A stretch of 64,000 nucleotides of DNA from Sphingobacterium sp. (GTDB lineage: Bacteria > Bacteroidota > Bacteroidia > Sphingobacteriales > Sphingobacteriaceae). The stretch is taken from assembly GCA_022712315.1 (NCBI GenBank), contig JALAGS010000041.1, forward strand, positions 34,468 through 98,467, written 5' to 3'. The notes under the pieces were generated by a model. It did not search any database, was not told where the DNA came from, and saw only the letters and a list, made by a program, of their open reading frames with translations. This document shows, piece after piece, positions 54,909 to 64,000 of the stretch. Position numbers and translations under genes: made by a program. The number at the start of each line of letters is the position of its first letter. Positions within the stretch are counted from its first letter, which is position 1.

Positions 54909-57900
54909 TTGGCAAACAATAATATTCAACAAGAAAGAATAAACTTTGCAACAAGTAAGAAAGTATTGGAATATCCAGATTTCTTAGATGTGCAATTGGA
55001 ATCTTTCAAGGAGTTTTTTCAATTAGAAACTACTTCTGACAACCGCCATCAGGAAGGGCTGTTCAAGGTATTCTCGGAAAACTTCCCTATTTCTGATTCA
55101 AGAAACATTTTTGTGCTAGAGTTTTTGGATTATTTCATTGATCCACCACGTTATGATATCCAAGAGTGTATCGAGCGAGGCTTGACTTATAGCGTTCCTT
55201 TAAAGGCTAAGTTAAAGTTATCTTGTAATGATGAAGAACACGAAGATTTCGAAACTATTGTTCAGGATGTATATTTAGGGACTATCCCTTATATGACTCC
55301 TAAAGGTACTTTCGTGGTAAATGGTGCAGAGCGTGTCATCGTATCGCAATTACACCGTTCACCAGGCGTTTTCTTTGGTCAAAGTAGACACACAAATGGT
55401 ACTAAACTTTATTCTGCAAGGGTAATTCCTTTCAAAGGATCTTGGATCGAGTTTGCAACTGACGTAAACAACGTCATGTATGCTTATATCGACCGTAAAA
55501 AGAAATTCCCAGTAACTACCTTATTGCGTGCTATTGGTTACGATTCGGATAAAGATATCTTGGAATTGTTCGATTTAGCGGATGAAGTAAAAGTTAGTAA
55601 ATCTGGTCTTAAAAAATATGTTGGTCGTCGTCTTGCGGCTAGGGTATTGAAAAAATGGGTAGAAGATTTCGTGGATGAGGATACTGGTGAAGTAGTATCT
55701 ATCGACCGTAACGAAATTATCCTTGAGCGTGAAACTGTTCTAGAAGAAGATCACATTGATTTGATCATCGAAGCTGGCGTTAAGTCTATTATCTTAGCAA
55801 AAGACGATGAGTCAAACAATGCAGACTATTCTATTATATATAACACTTTACAAAAAGATACATCCAACTCGGAAAAAGAAGCGGTAGAACATATCTATCG
55901 TCAATTACGTAACGCTGAACCACCAGATGAGGAAACTGCTCGTGGTATCATCGACCGTTTATTTTTCTCTGACAAACGTTATGATTTGGGCGATGTAGGT
56001 CGTTACCGTATCAACCGTAAGTTGAAGTTGGATACTCCGGACGATACGAAAGTCTTGACCCGCGAGGATATCATTGCTATTGTGAAGTATTTGATCAATT
56101 TGATCAACTCTAAAGCAGAGGTGGATGATATTGACCACTTGTCAAACCGTCGTGTACGTACTGTAGGTGAGCAATTATATGCTCAATTTGGTGTAGGTCT
56201 ATCTCGTATGGCCCGTACAATCCGTGAGCGTATGAACATTCGTGATAATGAAGTGTTCACTCCAACAGATTTGATTAATGCACGTACACTTTCGTCAGTA
56301 ATCAATTCGTTCTTCGGTACAAACCAGTTGTCTCAGTTTATGGACCAAACTAACCCTCTTGCTGAAATTACGCACAAGCGTCGTTTGTCAGCTTTAGGTC
56401 CAGGTGGTCTTTCTCGTGAGCGTGCAGGTTTCGAGGTTCGTGACGTTCACTATACACACTACGGTCGTCTTTGTACAATCGAAACGCCAGAGGGGCCAAA
56501 CATCGGTTTGATCTCTTCATTGGCTGTACATGCGAAAATTAACCACTTAGGATTTATCGAGACTCCTTACCGTAAGGTAAAAGATGGGGTCGTTGTGGTT
56601 GACGAACCGGTCGTATACTTATCTGCTGAAGATGAAGATGGTAAAACAATTGCACAAGCGAATGCTTTGTATGATGACAAAGGTAATTTCGAAGATGCGA
56701 AAGTGAAAGCCAGATATGAGGGTGACTTCCCAATTATCGAGCCTAATATGCTTGATTATATGGACGTTGCTCCAAACCAAATTACATCTATTGCGGCTTC
56801 ATTGATTCCTTTCTTGGAACATGATGATGCCAACCGTGCATTGATGGGATCGAACATGCAACGTCAGGCTGTGCCTGTATTGCGTCCGCAAGCTCCTATC
56901 GTAGGTACTGGTCTTGAAGGTCGTGTTGCGAAAGATTCACGTACATTGATCAATGCCGAAGGTCATGGTGTAGTAGAATATGTAGATGCTGATGAAATTA
57001 AGATCCGTTACGACAGAAACGACGATGATCGTCTTGTATCATTTGATGATGATGTCAAAACGTATAAATTGATCAAATTCAAGAAAACCAACCAAAATAC
57101 ATGTATGAACTTGAAGCCTATCATTAAGAAAGGTCAACGAGTGGAACCAGGACAAGTATTATGTGAAGGTTATGCGACTGAAAATGGTGAATTAGCATTA
57201 GGTCGTAACTTGAAAGTAGCGTTCATGCCTTGGCAGGGATATAACTTTGAGGATGCGATCGTAATCTCTGAGCGTGTAGCGAAAGAAGACTGGTTTACTT
57301 CTCTTCACATTGAAGAATTCGAACTTGAAGTTCGTGATACGAAACGTGGTGAGGAAGAATTAACAGCTGATATTCCTAACGTATCTGAAGAAGCGACAAA
57401 AGACTTGGATGAAAACGGTATTATCCGTATTGGTGCTGAAGTTGGTGGTGGTGATATCCTAATTGGTAAAATCACACCGAAAGGTGAGTCTGATCCTTCT
57501 CCTGAAGAGAAATTATTACGTGCAATCTTCGGTGACAAAGCGGGTGACGTGAAAGATGCTTCATTGAAAACTCCACCTTCATTGAAAGGTGTTGTTATCG
57601 ATACGAAGTTGTTCTCGCGTGCGAAGAAAATGTCTAAAGAAGTTGAACGCAAAACTTTAGAAAAACTAGAGGTTGCTCACGATAGAGTTGTTAAATCATT
57701 GAAGGATCGTTTGGTAGAAAAATTATTCACAGTAGTGAATGGTAAAACAAGCCAAGGGGTATACAATGTATATAAAGAGTTGTTGGTTGCTAAGGGAGCT
57801 AAGTTTACACAAAAAATCCTAGCTGAATTAGATTACAACAACATCAACCCAATGGGATGGACAACTGACGAAGATAAAAACGAGTTGATCAAAATGGCTC

Positions 57901-58718
57901 TTCATAATTACAACATCAAAATTAATGAAGAGTTGGGTTCGTTCAAACGTGATAAATTTGCAGTGTCTGTCGGTGATGAACTTCCATCCGGAATTGTGCA
58001 GATGGCTAAAGTTTACGTTGCTAAAAAACGTAAGCTGAAAGTAGGGGATAAGATGGCCGGTCGTCACGGTAACAAAGGTATCGTTGCACGTATCGTACGT
58101 GATGAAGATATGCCATTCTTGGAAGATGGTACACCAGTTGATATCGTGTTGAACCCATTAGGGGTACCTTCACGGATGAACTTGGGGCAGATCTATGAAA
58201 CCGTATTGGGTTGGGCTGGTCAAAAATTAGGTGTGAAATTTGCTACGCCTATCTTTGATGGTGCTGAAATGGATCAGGTACAAGATTGGGTTGCGAAAGC
58301 TGGTTTACCAAAATCTGGACGTACATATTTGTACAACGGATTGACAGGTGACCGTTTTGATCAACCAACGACAGTGGGTGTAATCTACATGTTGAAATTA
58401 GGTCACATGGTTGATGATAAAATGCACGCACGTTCAATCGGTCCTTACTCATTGATCACACAACAACCTCTGGGTGGTAAAGCGCAATTCGGTGGTCAAC
58501 GTTTCGGTGAGATGGAGGTTTGGGCATTGGAAGCATTCGGTGCGTCTAATATCCTTCAAGAAATCTTGACTGTGAAATCGGATGACGTGGTTGGTCGTGC
58601 CAAAACTTACGAGGCAATCGTAAAAGGTAACAATCTTCCGACACCATCGGTACCAGAATCGTTCAACGTATTGGTACACGAGTTACGTGGATTGGGTCTA
58701 GATATCACATTGGATTAA
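54909..58718 (+). CDS. rpoB: RNA polymerase subunit beta
   Basis: This is the 1269-residue beta subunit. I place the start at TTG 54909 ([14 protein letters not shown] in translation), where homology begins; the in-frame ATG at 54822 would add 29 residues unlike RpoB and overlap the leader. Conserved parts include the rifampicin-binding region ([33 protein letters not shown] segment near residues 490-525), [14 protein letters not shown] and [13 protein letters not shown] near the end. In that rifampicin region the residues appear wild type ([16 protein letters not shown]). rpoC follows after 71 bases. Confidence 0.98.
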   Translation: MANNNIQQERINFATSKKVLEYPDFLDVQLESFKEFFQLETTSDNRHQEGLFKVFSENFPISDSRNIFVLEFLDYFIDPPRYDIQECIERGLTYSVPLKAKLKLSCNDEEHEDFETIVQDVYLGTIPYMTPKGTFVVNGAERVIVSQLHRSPGVFFGQSRHTNGTKLYSARVIPFKGSWIEFATDVNNVMYAYIDRKKKFPVTTLLRAIGYDSDKDILELFDLADEVKVSKSGLKKYVGRRLAARVLKKWVEDFVDEDTGEVVSIDRNEIILERETVLEEDHIDLIIEAGVKSIILAKDDESNNADYSIIYNTLQKDTSNSEKEAVEHIYRQLRNAEPPDEETARGIIDRLFFSDKRYDLGDVGRYRINRKLKLDTPDDTKVLTREDIIAIVKYLINLINSKAEVDDIDHLSNRRVRTVGEQLYAQFGVGLSRMARTIRERMNIRDNEVFTPTDLINARTLSSVINSFFGTNQLSQFMDQTNPLAEITHKRRLSALGPGGLSRERAGFEVRDVHYTHYGRLCTIETPEGPNIGLISSLAVHAKINHLGFIETPYRKVKDGVVVVDEPVVYLSAEDEDGKTIAQANALYDDKGNFEDAKVKARYEGDFPIIEPNMLDYMDVAPNQITSIAASLIPFLEHDDANRALMGSNMQRQAVPVLRPQAPIVGTGLEGRVAKDSRTLINAEGHGVVEYVDADEIKIRYDRNDDDRLVSFDDDVKTYKLIKFKKTNQNTCMNLKPIIKKGQRVEPGQVLCEGYATENGELALGRNLKVAFMPWQGYNFEDAIVISERVAKEDWFTSLHIEEFELEVRDTKRGEEELTADIPNVSEEATKDLDENGIIRIGAEVGGGDILIGKITPKGESDPSPEEKLLRAIFGDKAGDVKDASLKTPPSLKGVVIDTKLFSRAKKMSKEVERKTLEKLEVAHDRVVKSLKDRLVEKLFTVVNGKTSQGVYNVYKELLVAKGAKFTQKILAELDYNNINPMGWTTDEDKNELIKMALHNYNIKINEELGSFKRDKFAVSVGDELPSGIVQMAKVYVAKKRKLKVGDKMAGRHGNKGIVARIVRDEDMPFLEDGTPVDIVLNPLGVPSRMNLGQIYETVLGWAGQKLGVKFATPIFDGAEMDQVQDWVAKAGLPKSGRTYLYNGLTGDRFDQPTTVGVIYMLKLGHMVDDKMHARSIGPYSLITQQPLGGKAQFGGQRFGEMEVWALEAFGASNILQEILTVKSDDVVGRAKTYEAIVKGNNLPTPSVPESFNVLVHELRGLGLDITLD

Positions 58719-58730
58719 TTAAGCAATTAG

Positions 58731-58759
58731 AGCTTTGAAGGGCTCAGTCCTTCAAAGCT
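58731..58759 (+). terminator. Hairpin between rpoB and rpoC
   Basis: AGCTTTGAAGG (58731-58741) pairs perfectly with CCTTCAAAGCT (58749-58759) with a seven-base loop. No clear T-run follows, so it may be an RNA-processing or pausing site rather than a terminator. Confidence 0.6.
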
Positions 58760-58789
58760 TCTTTATAAAGCTTTAACTTTTGAATAAGT

Positions 58790-61700
58790 ATGTCTTACAA
58801 AAAAGATAATAAAATTAAAAGCAACTTCACTTCGATTACGATCAGCTTGGCTTCTCCAGAAACTATTTTGGAGCGCTCAAGTGGTGAAGTTACAAAACCA
58901 GAAACGATTAACTATCGTACCTACAAACCAGAACGTGACGGTTTATTCTGTGAGCGTATTTTTGGTCCTGTGAAGGACTACGAATGTCACTGTGGTAAAT
59001 ACAAACGTATCCGTTATAAAGGTATTGTGTGTGACCGTTGTGGTGTTGAAGTAACCGAGAAAAAAGTACGTCGTGAGCGTATGGGACATATCAATTTGGT
59101 TGTTCCTGTTGCGCACATTTGGTATTTCCGTTCTCTTCCTAATAAAATTGGTTATTTATTAGGACTTCCTACGAAGAAACTGGACATGATCATTTATTAC
59201 GAACGTTATGTGGTCATCCAAGCTGGTATTAAGGAAGAAGATGGTATCAACTTTATGGACTTCTTGACTGAAGAAGAATATTTAGATATTTTAGATACCT
59301 TACCAAAAGAAAATCAATATTTAGACGATAACGATCCTCAGAAATTCGTTGCTAAGATGGGTGCTGAGGCGTTGGAAGATCTGTTGAAACGTATTGATTT
59401 GGATCAATTGTCATACGATTTACGTCACCAGGCTGCTAATGAGACTTCGCAACAACGTAAAAATGAAGCATTAAAACGTCTTCATGTGGTTGAAGCTTTC
59501 CGTAGTTCACGTGAAAATATCGAAAATCGTCCGGAATGGATGATTGTGAAAATCGTTCCAATCATTCCACCTGAATTGCGTCCTTTAGTGCCTTTGGATG
59601 GTGGTCGTTTTGCGACTTCGGATTTGAACGACTTATACCGTCGTGTGATTATCCGTAACAACCGTCTAAAACGTTTGATCGAAATTAAAGCTCCTGAAGT
59701 AATCTTACGTAACGAAAAACGTATGCTTCAAGAAGCGGTAGACTCTTTGTTTGACAACTCGCGTAAAGTGAATGCGGTTAAAACAGAAGGTAACCGTGCA
59801 TTGAAGTCTTTATCTGACATTTTGAAAGGTAAGCAAGGTCGTTTCCGTCAAAACTTGTTAGGTAAACGTGTGGATTATTCGGCTCGTTCGGTAATTGTCG
59901 TAGGTCCTCACTTGAAATTACACGAGTGTGGTCTTCCTAAAGATATGGCTGCTGAACTTTACAAACCGTTTATCATTCGTAAGATGATCGAGCGTGGCAT
60001 TGTAAAAACAGTAAAATCAGCTAAAAAAATCGTTGATCGTAAAGATCCTGTAGTATGGGATATCCTTGAAAATGTATTGAAAGGCCACCCTGTATTACTA
60101 AACCGTGCACCTACGCTTCACCGTTTGGGTATTCAAGCTTTCCAACCTACATTGGTAGAAGGTAAAGCTATTCAATTACACCCATTAGTGTGTACAGCGT
60201 TCAACGCCGATTTTGACGGTGACCAGATGGCAGTCCACTTACCTCTAGGTAATGCTGCAGTTTTGGAAGCCCAAATCTTAATGTTAGGCGCGCACAATAT
60301 CTTAAACCCTGCGAATGGTTCACCAATCACAGTACCATCTCAAGACATGGTATTGGGTCTTTACTATATTACTAAAGGCCGTAGAACCGCTGGAGATCAC
60401 ATCGTAAGAGGTCAAGATATGACTTTCTATTCGGCTGAGGAGGTTATCATTGCTTTAAATGAGAAGCAAATTGATCTTCATGCTTGGATTAAAGTTAAAA
60501 CAAAAGTTAGACAAAAAGATGGCAGCATCGTTGATACCTTGTTAGAAACAACTGTAGGTCGCGTGATCTTCAACCAAGTTGTTCCTGAGGAAATGGGTTT
60601 TGTCAATGAATTGCTTACTAAAAAATCTTTGCGTAATATCATCGGTGAAATTGTGAAAACTACGGGTATGGCTCGTGCAGCACAGTTCTTGGATGATATG
60701 AAAGAATTGGGATATCAAACAGCTTTCAAAGGTGGTCTTTCTTTCAACTTGGAAGATTTGAACATTCCTGCTGCGAAAGCTGAATTGATTCAACAAGCAA
60801 CGAACGAGGTTGAAGAAGTAATGAATAACTATAACATGGGTTTCATTACAAACAACGAACGTTACAACCAAATCATCGATATCTGGACGCGTATCAACAA
60901 TAGATTGACGGCTCACGTTATGGATATTCTTTCTAATGATAACCAAGGGTTCAACTCAGTTTATATGATGTTGGATTCTGGGGCCCGTGGTTCGAAAGAG
61001 CAGATTCGTCAGTTATGTGGTATGCGTGGTTTGATGGCGAAACCTCAAAAATCAGGCACTTCTGGTGGTGAGATTATCGAAAACCCGATCTTGTCAAACT
61101 TTAAAGAAGGTTTGTCGGTATTGGAGTACTTTATCTCTACCCACGGTGCACGTAAAGGTCTTGCCGATACGGCATTAAAAACGGCGGATGCGGGTTACTT
61201 GACTCGTCGTTTACATGACGTAGCACAAGATATGATCGTTGTGGAACAAGATTGTGGTGGTTTACGTGGTATTTATACAACAGCATTGAAAGATAATGAT
61301 GATGTTGTTGAACCATTGTTCGATCGTATTTTAGGTCGTACACCATTGCATGATGTATTCCACCCAGATACAGAGGAATTGATCGTTTCTGCAAACGAAG
61401 ATATCACGGAAGAAATTGCTGAAACTATTGAAAAAGCAGGTATCGAAGGAATTGAGATTCGTACGGTATTAACTTGTGAGTCTAAGCGTGGTGTTTGTGC
61501 TTGTTGTTACGGACGCAACTTGGCGTCAGGTAAGCGTGTTCAGTTGGGTGAGGCTGTGGGTGTTATTGCCGCTCAATCAATTGGTGAGCCAGGTACACAG
61601 TTGACACTTCGTACATTCCACGTGGGTGGTACGGCATCGAACATTGCTGCTGATTCAAGTATCATTTCGAAATACGATGGTAAAATCGAATTTGAAAACG

Positions 61701-63067
61701 TACGTACAGTTTCGCAAACAAACGATAATGGAACACATCAGGTTGTCTTAGGACGTTCTGGTGAGGTTAAGATCATCGATGCACACAATAAAATTGTATT
61801 CCAACAAAATATCCCTTACGGTTCGCAGTTGTTCGTTGAAGATGGCAGCAACGTATCTAAAGGTGATAAATTGGTAGAATGGGATCCATATAATGCAGTA
61901 ATTATTTCTGAATTTGCCGGTAAAGTTGAATTTGATGCGATCATCGAAGGTGTTACCTTCCGTGAGGAGTCAGATGAGCAAACTGGTCACAAAGAGAAGG
62001 TAATTATTGAAACGCGTGATAAGACGAAAAACCCATCTATTAAGATTTTAGATAAATCTGGAGAGGTAATTCGTACGTACAACATTCCGGTTGGAGCACA
62101 CGTTGCTGTTGCTAATGGTGTAACAGTAAAAGAAGGTGGTATCCTGGTTAAAATCCCTCGTTCTACAGGTAAAACGCGAGATATCACAGGTGGTCTACCA
62201 CGTGTAACGGAGTTATTCGAAGCACGTAACCCTTCTAACCCAGCTGTTGTAACAGAAATCGACGGTGTGGTAACATTGGGAGGTGTGAAACGCGGTAACC
62301 GTGAGATGTCTATCGAGTCTCGTGATGGTCAAATCAAGAAATACTTGGTACCTCTTTCTAAACATATCCTTGTTCAGGATAATGACTTTGTGAAAGCAGG
62401 TATGCCATTATCAGATGGTTCGATCTCTCCAGCGGATATCTTGTCGATCAAAGGTCCTTCAGCGGTGCAACATTACATTGTGAATGGTATCCAAGAGGTA
62501 TACCGTCTGCAAGGTGTGAAGATCAACGATAAACACTTCGAGACGATCGTTCACCAAATGATGCAAAAAGTGAATATTGAAGATCCAGGAGATACTCGTT
62601 TCTTAGAAAAAGAAGCAGTTAACAAATGGGATTTCATGGAAGAAAATGATTCCTTGTTTGACAAGAAGGTTGTTGTTGATGCGGGAGACTCCAATAGTTT
62701 ACGTCCGGGACAAATTGTTTCTTTACGTAAGTTAAGAGAAGAAAACTCTAGTCTGAAACGTCGTGACTTGAAACTTGTTGAAGTTCGTGAAGCAATTCCG
62801 GCGACTTCAAGTCCATTGTTGCAAGGTATTACCAGAGCTTCATTGGGTACGAAATCGTTCATCTCTGCAGCCTCTTTCCAAGAGACTACAAAAGTATTGA
62901 ACGAGGCTGCTATCGCAGGTAAACGTGATAACTTATTAGGTTTGAAAGAAAACGTAATCGTTGGTCACTTGATCCCTTCTGGTACAGGTATCCGTCAATA
63001 CAGCAATTTAATCGTGGGTTCTCGCGAGGAGTACGATCAATTGTTGGCTTCGAAAGAAGAAGATTAA
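58790..63067 (+). CDS. rpoC: RNA polymerase subunit beta prime
   Basis: This 1425-residue subunit begins [20 protein letters not shown]. It has the N-terminal zinc-binding cysteines ([20 protein letters not shown], about 66-85), the catalytic [12 protein letters not shown], the [13 protein letters not shown] region, and the second cysteine cluster [16 protein letters not shown]. The C-terminus ends [19 protein letters not shown] Bacteroidota-typical insertion in the later part is consistent with the length. An intrinsic terminator closes the operon. Confidence 0.98.
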   Translation: MSYKKDNKIKSNFTSITISLASPETILERSSGEVTKPETINYRTYKPERDGLFCERIFGPVKDYECHCGKYKRIRYKGIVCDRCGVEVTEKKVRRERMGHINLVVPVAHIWYFRSLPNKIGYLLGLPTKKLDMIIYYERYVVIQAGIKEEDGINFMDFLTEEEYLDILDTLPKENQYLDDNDPQKFVAKMGAEALEDLLKRIDLDQLSYDLRHQAANETSQQRKNEALKRLHVVEAFRSSRENIENRPEWMIVKIVPIIPPELRPLVPLDGGRFATSDLNDLYRRVIIRNNRLKRLIEIKAPEVILRNEKRMLQEAVDSLFDNSRKVNAVKTEGNRALKSLSDILKGKQGRFRQNLLGKRVDYSARSVIVVGPHLKLHECGLPKDMAAELYKPFIIRKMIERGIVKTVKSAKKIVDRKDPVVWDILENVLKGHPVLLNRAPTLHRLGIQAFQPTLVEGKAIQLHPLVCTAFNADFDGDQMAVHLPLGNAAVLEAQILMLGAHNILNPANGSPITVPSQDMVLGLYYITKGRRTAGDHIVRGQDMTFYSAEEVIIALNEKQIDLHAWIKVKTKVRQKDGSIVDTLLETTVGRVIFNQVVPEEMGFVNELLTKKSLRNIIGEIVKTTGMARAAQFLDDMKELGYQTAFKGGLSFNLEDLNIPAAKAELIQQATNEVEEVMNNYNMGFITNNERYNQIIDIWTRINNRLTAHVMDILSNDNQGFNSVYMMLDSGARGSKEQIRQLCGMRGLMAKPQKSGTSGGEIIENPILSNFKEGLSVLEYFISTHGARKGLADTALKTADAGYLTRRLHDVAQDMIVVEQDCGGLRGIYTTALKDNDDVVEPLFDRILGRTPLHDVFHPDTEELIVSANEDITEEIAETIEKAGIEGIEIRTVLTCESKRGVCACCYGRNLASGKRVQLGEAVGVIAAQSIGEPGTQLTLRTFHVGGTASNIAADSSIISKYDGKIEFENVRTVSQTNDNGTHQVVLGRSGEVKIIDAHNKIVFQQNIPYGSQLFVEDGSNVSKGDKLVEWDPYNAVIISEFAGKVEFDAIIEGVTFREESDEQTGHKEKVIIETRDKTKNPSIKILDKSGEVIRTYNIPVGAHVAVANGVTVKEGGILVKIPRSTGKTRDITGGLPRVTELFEARNPSNPAVVTEIDGVVTLGGVKRGNREMSIESRDGQIKKYLVPLSKHILVQDNDFVKAGMPLSDGSISPADILSIKGPSAVQHYIVNGIQEVYRLQGVKINDKHFETIVHQMMQKVNIEDPGDTRFLEKEAVNKWDFMEENDSLFDKKVVVDAGDSNSLRPGQIVSLRKLREENSSLKRRDLKLVEVREAIPATSSPLLQGITRASLGTKSFISAASFQETTKVLNEAAIAGKRDNLLGLKENVIVGHLIPSGTGIRQYSNLIVGSREEYDQLLASKEED

Positions 63068-63091
63068 TCGTTAATCGATTATTTCATATAG

Positions 63092-63123
63092 AAGGTCCAA
63101 GTGTATGCTTGGACCTTTTTTTA
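63092..63123 (+). terminator. Intrinsic terminator of the rpoBC operon
   Basis: AAGGTCCAAG (63092-63101) pairs with CTTGGACCTT (63108-63117), then a run of T. It stands 24 bases after the rpoC stop. Confidence 0.92.
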
Positions 63124-63490
63124 TTGGCTGATGTCGTTGGCCAAAAAGAACCTTCGGCTCGCTTTCATTGCTGCTGGTGCCTGTGAAACCATGAAGATGT
63201 TGTTTTGGGATAACACTAGACTAACTATCTATCGTCTGTTAATCTGTGAGGATCAGAAATGGATATTGGGTAAATTTTGGTGTCGTTATGAACACCCGTG
63301 TGTCTGTTATGCATGATATCGAAAAGGCAGTTCTCCTATTTTTATTCTCTAACGGATAAAAAATAGAAGTATTTATTAATTCTGATTTGTGTTTTAGGTA
63401 CTCTTATATAGCTATCTTCAATAGTCTTTTCTTGAAATAATCTTCCAATGTTACAGCAAGTTAACGTAAATATTAAAAAATGTTTAACAA
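63124..63490. other. Intergenic stretch without a recognisable gene
   Basis: Between the rpoC terminator and the rRNA promoters I see no gene with homology I recognise, no repeat and no mobile element. A short frame covering 63101-63316 overlaps the terminator and is not credible. Confidence 0.6.
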
Positions 63491-63495
63491 AAGGC

Positions 63496-63527
63496 TTGGA
63501 AGTATGCTCGAAAACTCCCTATCTTTG
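63496..63527 (+). promoter_or_regulatory. rRNA operon promoter P1
   Basis: TTG (63496-63498), a 21-base spacer and TATCTTTG (63520-63527) are a full consensus match, followed by CACCACTCCGC. It is the upstream member of a tandem pair. Confidence 0.7.
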
Positions 63528-63649
63528 CACCACTCCGCAAGGGAGGGACGGTTGCTTCGAAAGAAGGAACCATGAAAAAAGAAGGGTTTAACGGAAGTTA
63601 AGCGCGGAAATCGAAAAAAGAGAAAAGAAAAAAAAACTTCAGAAAGTTT

Positions 63650-63679
63650 TTGGAAGTTCAAAAAAGATTTCTACCTTTG
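63650..63679 (+). promoter_or_regulatory. rRNA operon promoter P2
   Basis: TTG (63650-63652), a 19-base spacer and TACCTTTG (63672-63679) match the consensus; an A-rich tract lies upstream. The leader to the 16S gene is about 245 bases and includes a boxA-like GTTCTTTAAG near 63770. Confidence 0.75.
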
Positions 63680-63929
63680 CAGTCCCAACGGAAACGGAGG
63701 GAAAATAAAAAAGATAAAGACGGCGCAATGCCATCGGAATATAGCGGATACGGAAGTTGAAGCGACAAAAGTTCTTTAAGAAAACACAATCATGTAAGCG
63801 TGACGAGTAGACAGACGAAAGTCGAAAGTCATGAACAAATTCAAGCAATTCGTTCAATTGGTCCAAGATCAGAGATATAAAAAAAGAATTCTGATTATTA
63901 TAAATAGTTGGAATCAAAAACTTCATTTT

Positions 63930-64000
<71 letters not shown>

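Noticed and set aside
63101..63316. A 71-codon plus-strand frame after rpoC
   Set aside because: It begins inside the rpoC terminator, shows no family resemblance and is rich in Cys/Trp.

Overview
The window looks like chromosome from a Bacteroidota bacterium, most likely Sphingobacteriaceae and probably Sphingobacterium. The reasons are the 5' end of the 16S gene, housekeeping promoters of the TTG-N18-21-TAnnTTTG type, near absence of Shine-Dalgarno sites, and the EF-Tu, RpoB and RpoC sequences. The genus is an inference; family-level placement is safer.

Region 1 (1-45604) is a very large export locus. Fifteen complete genes and one cut by the left edge all run on the minus strand. Each encodes a two-halved, roughly 800-residue ABC permease of the MacB/FtsX type. 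The array carries only one ATPase gene (34013-34705) and one HlyD/MacA-like adaptor gene (39637-40890). Divergent from the adaptor gene are a TolC-like outer-membrane protein, an NtrC-type sigma-54 response regulator and a histidine kinase (41505-45604). The kinase has two membrane segments joined by a very short loop. Together these could form a tripartite export apparatus with one motor and sixteen or more interchangeable permeases. The array continues off the left edge.

The regulation can be read directly. Five places carry the same module: two 16-bp palindromes close to TGTNCGNNANCGNACA, 21-22 bp apart, then 53-56 bp further on a TGGC -24 element with a degenerate -12 element. The modules precede the partial permease (931), the permease at 4199, the permease at 16546, the adaptor (40890) and the tolC-like gene (41505). 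They divide the locus into five likely sigma-54 transcription units, probably controlled by the response regulator encoded inside it. An 11-bp periodic repeat lies between the two divergent modules.

Region 2 (45719-47607) holds a short protein resembling the two ends of a methyltransferase family, then a convergent outer-membrane beta-barrel protein, separated by a strong bidirectional terminator.

Region 3 (47724-63123) is the translation/transcription block: tRNA-Thr(TGT), tRNA-Tyr, tRNA-Gly, tRNA-Thr(GGT), tuf, tRNA-Trp, secE, nusG, rplK, rplA, rplJ, rplL, rpoB, rpoC. An S41-family peptidase gene is inserted between nusG and rplK. Hairpins lie at the tuf, nusG, rplL-rpoB, rpoB-rpoC and rpoC ends. 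Region 4 (63124-64000) is an rRNA operon leader with two tandem promoters and the first 71 or so bases of the 16S gene.
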